Source of the DNA: Limnephilus marmoratus
Taxonomy: Eukaryota > Arthropoda > Insecta > Trichoptera > Limnephilidae
Assembly (NCBI GenBank): GCA_917880885.1
Contig: OU862927.1
Coordinates: 34,251,571 to 34,315,570, forward strand
Reading direction: 5' to 3'
DNA length: 64,000 bases
The notes under the pieces are model-generated. The model saw only the letters and a program-made list of their open reading frames with translations, searched no databases and was not told the origin of the DNA. A program made the position numbers and the translations under genes. Positions 56,069 through 64,000 of this stretch are shown here, piece after piece. Each line of letters starts with the position of its first letter. Position 1 is the first letter of the stretch.

Positions 56069-57319
56069 CAGAGGGAAAAACTGAACTTTAAATTGGGCAC
56101 ACAAGCACACCCATTACACTTCTGTTTTTTTTTTTTGCTTTTTCCATTACAATCTTATTTATACTTTCAGCGTATTTCTTCAGTGAACAGAATGGATTGA
56201 TTGGTAATAGAATTTCACAATAATAAAAAGCCAAATATAAATCAAAATCATTTTTATTTAATTTTAAACACAGTGACAATACAACAGGGCTGTAAAAAAC
56301 ATAGCATATTATTGTGATGAAGGAAAATCAAAGACTTTTGTCTGAATTAAGAAATGGTACAAAAATATTACAATATTTTATAAGCGGAATAAAAAAAAAA
56401 CTATTGCTTTTATAAGCACACTGTGAATTCATATGTTGGTAAAAAAAGAACTACTGTCGTTAAAAGCAAAAAAAAAAGTATTTGTGAACCTTTTTATTAA
56501 TTCTATATGCATTTATAAAACATAAACCGGTAGTAAAATGTAATTTAAGTCTAGTTAAAATCGTTGTATCGCTTTTATGTACCATTATAATTATTTTAGG
56601 GATATTTTATGTTTTAAACTACTTTTCTAGACTTGACGGGAAATATTAACTTACTTATTGTTTGTTAAAATGTGCTAAAAAGAACTCTAATAGTTTAGTT
56701 AGAATATTTATCATGAATGTAGTATTTATTCCGCAGTACTTTAAACTTTGTAATACATACAAAGTTTCAATTTCCTTGGTAGAGGGAAAATATAACCAAA
56801 CTAAAAAAAAAAACTAAATTGTCGCAAAAATGGATGTCAAAAAATTTAAAAAAAGGTTTGTTGAAGATCTTCAAAATATTAGTTCAAAAGCGTGAAACAA
56901 AGTTATTCATTTGGAAAGAAGAAGTTTTGTTTTTGTGAAAGAGAAATTCAACAAAAAAAGAGCTAAATATACAAAAAACAAATTTTTTTAAATGCACCAT
57001 TACTGGCATGCATTCATTTGCAAAGGTTCCGATTATTGACAACTGCATGCTGTGAGAGGAATTAATATTATTTAAAACACCTCTAAATCATAATATCAAC
57101 TCCATAACTTTTTTTTTTATTCTAAGGAATTGACAAAATGTCGTGTTTTGGACTGACAGTGGCAATTCTAGAGCTTGAAACCAACTTGCAAACTGATCTT
57201 TGGATAGATTATTTTTCATGCTAGCAACATACTTATATTTTTTTTTAATATTGCAGCAATCAATATTACAATTTTTAAGTCATGGTAGTTTATCAATGCA
57301 TTGTGTACTGATATGTAGA
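56069..57319. other. Intergenic AT-rich DNA, nothing recognised
   Basis: Low-complexity A/T-rich sequence with short poly(A) tracts; no exon-like segment. Confidence 0.4.
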
Positions 57320-57454
57320 CAGGGCCGGCCCTGAGCAGGCACAGTTGGAGCAGTCTATTCCAGGTGCCAACTTCCCAAGGCGCTGTTAACACCAACACAA
57401 CACCCTTGAGGTTTTTACTAGTGCCAGGCGCTGTTTGGCTCAGGACCGACCCTG
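57320..57454. mobile_element. hAT MITE, 135 bp
   Basis: CAGGGCCGGCCCTGAGCAGG at the left and the inverted gctcaggaccgaccctg at the right. Flanks tatgtaga (57312-57319) and tatgtaca (57455-57462) form an 8-bp duplication with one mismatch. Confidence 0.85.
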
Positions 57455-59696
57455 TATGTACACATCATTTTGTATGACGATATCTACATACACAGTAGTT
57501 GGTCATTTGGCAATGCTTGATTTGACACCATGACCAGTTGTTTTCTGTTAGGCTTTAGGTTTTTTTATATATCTGCAGCAAAATTATTAATTAAATTATG
57601 TGCCGTCACATTCAGATTTCCTACATTGAAATAATTCTATTTTTCAACCTGCAAAAATGATGTTTTGCCAGGTGGGTTTTGAGCAGTTTAGAATTGCCGC
57701 CGGTGTGAGAAAGTTGAAAGCAAAAAGTAATTATTTGAATTTGAAAGTAAGATGCTCACCGCCCAGTATCCTCCTCATCCTATGTGAGTGAACCAGTGAA
57801 CCCATCCTGTTTACGATTATCCAAACACATTCCATTTCCAAAAGAGTGCGCGCGAATCCATCCTGTCTCCAACGCAAACTACGCACAAGATACGAACCAG
57901 ACACTTTCAGTTAGGTCAGGTTACGCTAGCACCCCGATCCGTACATCGGTCCAAAGAATATTAGCACTTCCTAAGTTCAAAAATGATTGTTTAAGTGTCA
58001 TTTTCCTTTGATTAATCACTTTTAGCAGTGTCTTTTTGAATCCAATGGAGTAATTCCGTATGAATCCAAGTGAACAACTCTTTATGTATCCGGGTGAACA
58101 ATTAGCACTCATTATGTATCCGAGTGGAATAGTCAATTAAGAGAGTCCACAGACTATGACAGATGCTCCAAAGCGAATGAATCCTTAGAACGGGTGGTAA
58201 AATCCTACAATCATCGTCCGTGACGAGTCCTTACAGCGAGTCCTTCCACAAATATCCAGTCCTAATTTGATAATCCTCCAGTTTCCAAATATTACTTCAT
58301 TCGGAGATCCTCAACAATCCTTCCTCAAATCCTGTCACTCCATCCCGAAGTCTCATACATATGAACAGAAAAAAAAATCATTAGTTTTATATTCAGATCA
58401 GATATTTCTATTTAATCTGACAACTTTAATTTATGACATTTTTTTCAGAACATTAAATTAAATGGCCTGGGACCAGAATGACCTGGAACCAGAATGGCCT
58501 GGGACCAGAATGGACTGCGACCAAAAAGGTCTGCGGATAAAATTAACCAAATAACAGAACAGAATAATTACACACAACTTTAAAATTTCACATAATAAAA
58601 TTGAATCTTTTATTTTCATAATTATTTATTTGATTGTGTTCACCATTATTCAGTTAAAACATTGCAACAAAATCAACACAAAAAGCCCATTTTACTTCAA
58701 TATACACAACTTCAAAATCTAATATTAAGACAGAAAAAAGGAATGACTCAAATGTGAAGAATGTTTCACAAGTAAAAATTAAAAGTTTATCGCACGAATT
58801 ACAAAATTTAAAAAAAAGTGAAAAATCCCCTAAAGCTAATTTATGATTAATGCTTAGTACAACTGTATTTATTACATAGTCATTTTTATCACTTAAGATA
58901 ATTCACACATGGACGCACAACTCATGCCCAATTTGATCAAAGATGTTTAAATGAACTCAGTTTGTATTGATTCAAAGTAATTACTTACATAACTATATTG
59001 TATTGCTTTATCTGTAAACTCAAATTCCTGACCAATGTTATATTGGAATCATTAATGACAAGGGAAATGAAGGTAGAAACGCACTATTTGCTTTCAGAGA
59101 CACGACAGACAGTAAAAGCCCAGTTATCCAAACAAATAGGAATCCAATCATTTAGTCTCAAAGTCACACTGCTCTTAATCAGGATACAATATCAATTAAT
59201 TCACTGACAACTTTTCAAGTTATGATTAAATCTTTTAACCTCTATGTTACATAAATGGATTAATTTTAATGTCAAAGGATTACCGTCACAAACTTTCTTT
59301 GTTTTTGTGATTGTCTCTTTATATTTATACAAGTAAATTAATGCTTTGAGGCCAAGACCACTGAAATGAAGTATTTTCTACATATGGCAACTACAAAGTA
59401 AAGGTATCAAAATGTTTTCTTAATTAATTTGCCATTTGTAAATAATTGAAAAATGTAAACTTGTCAGTGAAAAAAGATTTTTTTTATGATCTGGAAATGT
59501 AAGTAGAAGTAGGGTGTGACGAATCCGATTATTGAGTTAATTGAGCTTGTACCGAGACATAAAAACATAGATTACCATTGAGTTCAGTACCAGAATAGCT
59601 AGACGGACATGTCTAGCCAATTGTATGGGACAGACCGGGGACCGGAGTTCGGCCCGTGATGGTTGCAGGAGTGGTAGTAGCAATGGTAGTGGCAGT
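57455..59696. other. Intergenic DNA and SRSF1 3' flank; short tandem repeat
   Basis: A 17-18-bp unit (cctgggaccagaatg and variants) is repeated four times at 58462-58530. The sequence at 57900-58140 has gtatccgagtgaac-type near repeats. The SRSF1 3' UTR must run leftwards from 59696; its end was not identified. Confidence 0.4.
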
Positions 59697-62497
59697 CTAG
59701 TAGTTGGAGCGAGAACGGGAGCGGGAGCGGCTGTACACGCGGCGCACGGGCGAGTAGCGGGGAGAGCTGCGACGGGAAGAGTACGACTGGGAACGAGACC
59801 TGGAAAACAAACATTTTCAATCAATTAACAACTGCTGTGTTGGGTACTATTTATTAGAGATGAAACGAATATCCGGTAACTATCCGGTATCCGGCTTAAA
59901 TTTACTATCCGGCCGGATACCGGATATTCAAAAACTACGAAAATTTCCTATAATAAAACGCAATACATTAATCTTTGTGAGGTAAATATTAATAAAAGGG
60001 CTTATAATTATGACGGCTTTTATTTAAAGTCGAAAAAGTTGTAAAATTTCGCATGATTTGGTTGGCAGCATTGCACTCCGAAGGGGCGGCAGATGTTTCA
60101 AGATGCTTCGGAAAAAGTTCGGGCGCTTCAGTTGACGGGAGTACCACAGATCGAGCAGGTGTTTTTGTGTGACGGGCTGTTGTATGGCTGGACTCAAGAC
60201 ATTTTGGATCACGAGAAGTGAGATTTAAATTACTTATATTTTTAACAGATCGAGATTGTGCTTTATAGATTATTTTTAGGGATTACTGATTCATAAATAT
60301 GTTACGTTTTACGTCACAGGCGCCCATCAGTAATTTTCTTATGTCGTTACAATATAATTTCTTTCTTATTGACACGTGTCGAGAAACTTTAAACATTTAC
60401 AGCTGGGTACGATACATCGTAACCAGTCACCCCTGATGATTATTTCCGTTGTTTAACTTAGAGTCTCATAGCTAATCATTGTAATATGTTTCAAGGGCAG
60501 GGATTGATTTTTTTTATAATAAATTATACATTGTTCCCATACCTACTTATTATTGCTACCTAACCTCATGGCTTGCTTGCTGGCTTTGTATGTGATTATT
60601 TATTCTATTCATGGATGGATGACCAGGTTTGGAGGGTAATGAATTACAAGTAAGTATTGAACGTCACAAAGTTACAAAAAAGCCACAAGACACACTCTAA
60701 TGATAAATACATAAATAGTAAATATCTAAACTAAAAACTTTTAGTAAAACTTACAAAAACCTCGCAGAGTAGCGAAAACTTAAATTAACGTGATTAACTA
60801 ATCACAATCACCATTTTACGTGAACCAAAACATCGGAAAAAACACAGAGATTATTGAAATGATTAAATACTGACATTTACATTTTTCAACAATAAAAACT
60901 TCTCTGGATGTTTTGATTTTAAATGATTACTCATGGCAGAAGTACCTGAAGGAAGATACAAAAAGAAAAAATCACAATGCGTCTGTCTAATCGAAAATAA
61001 GAGGTTGAAATAAGTAAGAATATCCGGCCAAACAACTATCCGTTTCAACTCTACTATTTATACTCTACAACTTTTATTTTAATAATTTCAGGTTCAAGAT
61101 AACAAACTGATTATTATAACGAGTCTACGTATTTACAAATAATAGTGCTGCAAGTCAAACGACCTGTTTACACAAGAGAGAAATTGAATCTAGCGGACTC
61201 GCTTGTCTCGCCGGCGCTCGTCTACATGGGTACCCCTGTCGGCCATCAATAGAAGCACTTTCCCTGCCGACATCTGACGACATCACTTAGAGGCTTTTAC
61301 AATACATTACAATAACCAGTGGTTCAAGCATTGAATTGGAACTCAGGTGCGGCAAAAGTTAAGCCTCCCACTTTGCACAAGCAACAATTTCAGCTTATAA
61401 TGAGGTGGGAGTAGAGATATCACAATGTTTTTCTCTTGACCAGATCTTCATCAGTTTCATTGATAAAAACCCGAAAAAATCAATATACAGTGGACCCGCG
61501 GTAATCTGACAAACATTTTGCAGGGCGATGTCGGATTATCGAATTTGTCGGGTTATAGAGTACTGCCTAAGACCCTCTAGTCTGAATTTTTTTATGAATA
61601 AGAGTTACCTTGTAATCTGACAAATTACAAATCAAAAAATCTTTTTGAACTACGAATCATACTACATATACACCAGATCTCCAAATCTCCCGAAGTAATC
61701 TGTGTTTCTGGGGGCAATGCAGTCCAAGATTGACAAAGAGCAAAAACCAAATCTTTCATGTTGAGTTCTTTTAACATTTTTTCTATAGGCTGGTCCTTAG
61801 ATACGGCTCTCAGAAGTAGGTTTTTCTTGTAATCTTGCTTGACAAACTGAATAATATTCTGATCCTGATGTGTCGGATTACAGGGGGCGCCGGATTAGCC
61901 AGGGGCCGGATTACTGCGGGTCCACTGAACTTACAAATTTTTCTGCATTATAACTGATTTGGAGGTGTTTGTGATGAGTAACCTGAGTATTGCACCAGAT
62001 AGAGGGTACACTTTTATATTTAATTGAATACTTAACTCAAATTGCGATTTTTCAGAGATGTCTGGGTAGTCAATTGGACGATCAATATATGTACATAATT
62101 TAAGATCCTCATGGCATAGATAGTTTTCAGGCTGTGAATCATGTTATGCTTTCCCCTTCTTTTTCCAATGTTTCACATTGTCTTGCAGTGCCCATCTAAA
62201 TGTTCTACATAACTAACTATAAGATAGCTCTCTCACCTGGCATGTATTAAAGGGGTACTTCATAATCAAATAATATTACAGAAAAGTAATTTCAAGGATT
62301 TCAATTAAAAATACCTACAGAGATATTTATGAAGTTTTTTTAATAATTTGAAGAATTAATGGTGTTCTTCAATTTGTAATACATATTATAGTCAAGTTGA
62401 ATGTTTACCTGAACTTCTCCTTTTCTTTGCTTCCTCCGTATCTATCTCCGCTTCCACCTCGGTAGTCTTCCTTCACTCGAATGTATGAGACCTCCCC
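59697..62497 (-). CDS. SRSF1: Serine/arginine-rich splicing factor 1 (SF2/ASF), last two exons
   Basis: Exon 62497-62409 encodes the end of the second RNA-recognition motif, GEVSYIRVKEDYRGGSGDRY, then GGSKEKEKF. It is bounded by acceptor tttag and donor CAG|GTAAAC. The last exon, 59799-59697, encodes the RS tail RSRSQSYSSRR, SSPRYSPVRRVYS and SRSRSRSRSNY, then TAG. The split arginine (AG|G) keeps frame. The SPxYSPVRR and SRSRSRSNY ending is the form seen in insect SF2. The protein binds exonic enhancers, and its RS domain is phosphorylated by SRPK and CLK kinases. RRM1 and most of RRM2 are not found and must lie beyond the right edge. The 2.6-kb intron carries three TE insertions. Confidence 0.85.
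59855..61053 (-). mobile_element. hAT element remnant with BED-finger fragment
   Basis: Ends TAGAGATGAAACGAATATCC and, inverted, TAGAGTTGAAACGGATAG. Flanked by a perfect 8-bp duplication ctatttat (59847-59854 and 61054-61061). Tandem ccggtatccgg-type words lie next to the left end. On the minus strand near 60955-60900, SGTSAMSNHLKSKHPEKF is the second half of a BED zinc finger. The dimerisation and catalytic regions are missing or unreadable. It is in the last SRSF1 intron. Confidence 0.85.
61315..61445 (+). mobile_element. tRNA-derived SINE family S1, degraded copy 4
   Basis: ccagtggttcaagcattgaa, then aagttaagcctcccactttg, cacaagcaacaatttcagct and ggtgggagtagagat in family order. Confidence 0.5.
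61488..61927 (-). mobile_element. Pogo/Tigger-like element remnant
   Basis: Ends CAGTGGACCCGCGGTAATCT and, inverted, CAGTGGACCCGCAGTAATCC, with repeated ggattac words inside. TA precedes the left end; the right flank is aa. The minus strand (about 61863-61625) reads IIQFVKQDYKKNLLLRAVSK, then IEKMLKELNMKDLVFAL and CQSWTALPPET, matching the region after the DDE core in Tigger/jerky transposases. The rest is deleted. Confidence 0.75.
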
Positions 62498-62622
62498 CTA
62501 AACAAATCAAAACAATAAACATTACAAATCATCCTAAACTTCTGTCAAAAGAACATCAACCCTAGGCAAAAAAATCATGTTTTATAGTTTGCACTTGCAA
62601 ATAGTGGACCACAAGACTTATA

Positions 62623-62922
62623 CAGTACAATCTCACTAATCCGGCACTTCAATAGACCGATACGTTCAATAATCCGGCACCCTCCGCCCGCGTCTCCCTC
62701 GCCCCTCTATGTTCCATCGCCGCGTCGTCGTCTAGCAGTCTAACCTCAAAACTTATATCATGTGCACGTGCGTACGTATTTACCAGTTGTTTTGAGGTGT
62801 GAATAGTGTGTATATTCTCTTTATGAAATGCTTTGTTATATTTATTATGATTTTTTTCACTATAATCCAATAATCTGGCACCCTCTGGTTTTTAATAGTG
62901 CCGGATTAATGAGATTGTACTG
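62623..62922. mobile_element. Pogo-like MITE (TA duplication)
   Basis: Ends CAGTACAATCTCACTAATCC and complement; TA at 62621-62622 and 62923-62924. The word taatccggcaccctc is repeated inside each end. 300 bp. A 73-codon frame has no transposase motif. It lies upstream of the SRSF1 exon, probably in another intron of that gene. Confidence 0.75.
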
Positions 62923-63064
62923 TATTTAGAACAAAACTCAAAGAACCTAGCAGTTTTTTTTTGTTTTAATATGAATACTGCACAAGGGTCCCAACAGTCT
63001 GGGGCCACTGGGACTATGGCATACGGCGTACACTATAGTGGGACAATTGGGATATGTCACACCA

Positions 63065-63455
63065 CACAGAAGGTCTTGAGGAAAATAATTCTCCCCAAGG
63101 CCTATGTCATCTTTCGGGATGCTTTGTGGGGGGGTCTTTTTAGGAAAGGAAGGAGAGGAAGTTCTGGGAATGAAAAGGGTATGAGGAAGTGACGGACGTA
63201 TGTATCTAACCCTCCTGCTGCAGCACCAGGCGATGTTCCCAGAGAGTACGGCTGGAAAAGTCAAAGGAACTCCCTCAACCATTCTGTCCAGATCCTGCCG
63301 GCCATGCAGCTGGTAGGCAGACGCATCTGCCAACAAACCTCGCCCCATGAACCCGGGCACCCCTGCTGAGCCACCAAACATAGCGAACCACTAGGAGTGA
63401 CCTATGGCAGGAGTGTTGGTTATCCAATAAATGGTTCCCGGGCCGCCTCCCAAAT
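63065..63455 (-). mobile_element. SINE-like family S3, reverse copy
   Basis: In sense: tttgggaggcggcccgggaa, tgcccgggttcatggggcga, ctggacagaatggttgagg, and the tail ggccttggggagaattattt with cctcaagaccttctgtgtgg. The 5' GTATGGGTA segment is lost. Confidence 0.7.
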
Positions 63456-64000
63456 TGGAGATGAGGAAAAGGAAGGTAGGGAAACACAGGACTATTCAGA
63501 TCGGGTCACTAAACACAACTGAAACGAATTTAAATAAACACTTCTAATGCATCTCTGCATTTAGCATTGATTTTTCCCTTATCAAACATAATTAGTCATG
63601 ATATCAATATTTTTTATTAGAAGTTTGTATAAAAAGCCATAAAGTACTTTATTTCCATGACAAATTACAAACGCAGGGTTCATCGTAAATATTTATACAG
63701 CAACTCTCATTGTAGATATTATCAGAGTTCTATTTTCAACAAACTGTTTCTGTATTGTATTACATTCTTGATAAAAATATGTATTTGCTCATTTAATTTC
63801 ATTATTATTGTTAGCCAATTAAAACGCTGCAATGAAAAGCATTTTTATCATTTTAAAAATACAACTGCAAAATGAAAATTATAAAAAGATTGTGAGTATG
63901 CAAATGAAATGGCAGTATTTGCCGCAATCTCTGTTATGTAGTTATGTAGTTACGTATGCACACAAGTTAACTATGGTATATATGTACCTCTAAGGACAAT
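63456..64000. other. Right edge, no feature recognised
   Basis: AT-rich; probably within the SRSF1 gene given the missing upstream exons, but no RRM exon is visible here. Confidence 0.35.

Noticed and set aside
62947..63381. 144-codon minus-strand ORF
   Set aside because: It covers an S3 copy; the frame is not shared with other copies.

Overview
The window is insect nuclear DNA: AT-rich, with spliced genes and very many transposable elements. The case for an insect is a complete 13-exon prophenoloxidase, an SR splicing factor whose C-terminus resembles insect SF2, and typical arthropod TE families (mariner, Tc1-like, hAT, pogo/Tigger-like, tRNA-derived SINEs, a CR1/Jockey-type LINE, Helitron-like repeats). 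Species cannot be fixed from the sequence alone. No prokaryotic operon, CRISPR array or viral genome was seen.

Layout. 1-17.6 kb is a TE field: Helitron-like G-rich repeats, terminal-inverted-repeat (TIR) MITEs, a deleted mariner, a deleted Tc1-like element, SINEs and a LINE tail fragment. At 17.6-17.7 kb is a probable first coding exon of an unidentified minus-strand gene. At 19.8-21.5 kb is an uninterrupted plus-strand ORF for CNOT10, a CCR4-NOT deadenylase subunit. From 24.47 to 38.22 kb, minus strand, is the prophenoloxidase gene; 13 coding exons join in frame to 692 codons, with a noncoding leader exon and TATA-like box near 38.9-39.0 kb. From 39 to 51 kb is a second TE field, including a 951-bp GC-rich hAT-type element and nested TIR elements. 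From 51.4 to 55.7 kb is a nearly intact LINE (two ORFs, long poly(A)). From 59.70 to 62.50 kb, minus strand, are the last two coding exons of SRSF1/SF2; their intron carries a hAT remnant, a SINE and a pogo/Tigger-like remnant.

How the parts relate. The host genes act in separate processes: melanisation and immunity (prophenoloxidase), mRNA deadenylation (CNOT10) and splicing (SRSF1). There is no sign of a functional cluster. The TEs do show relationships: one abundant SINE-like family shares its 3' tail with a LINE 3' end in a prophenoloxidase intron; two MITE copies have perfect 6-bp target duplications; several MITEs combine TTA/TAA duplications with long C or G runs. The most interesting leads are the SINE/LINE tail sharing, the near-intact LINE with ATGA-coupled ORFs behind a tRNA-like module, the 6-bp-duplication MITE family and the intronless CNOT10.
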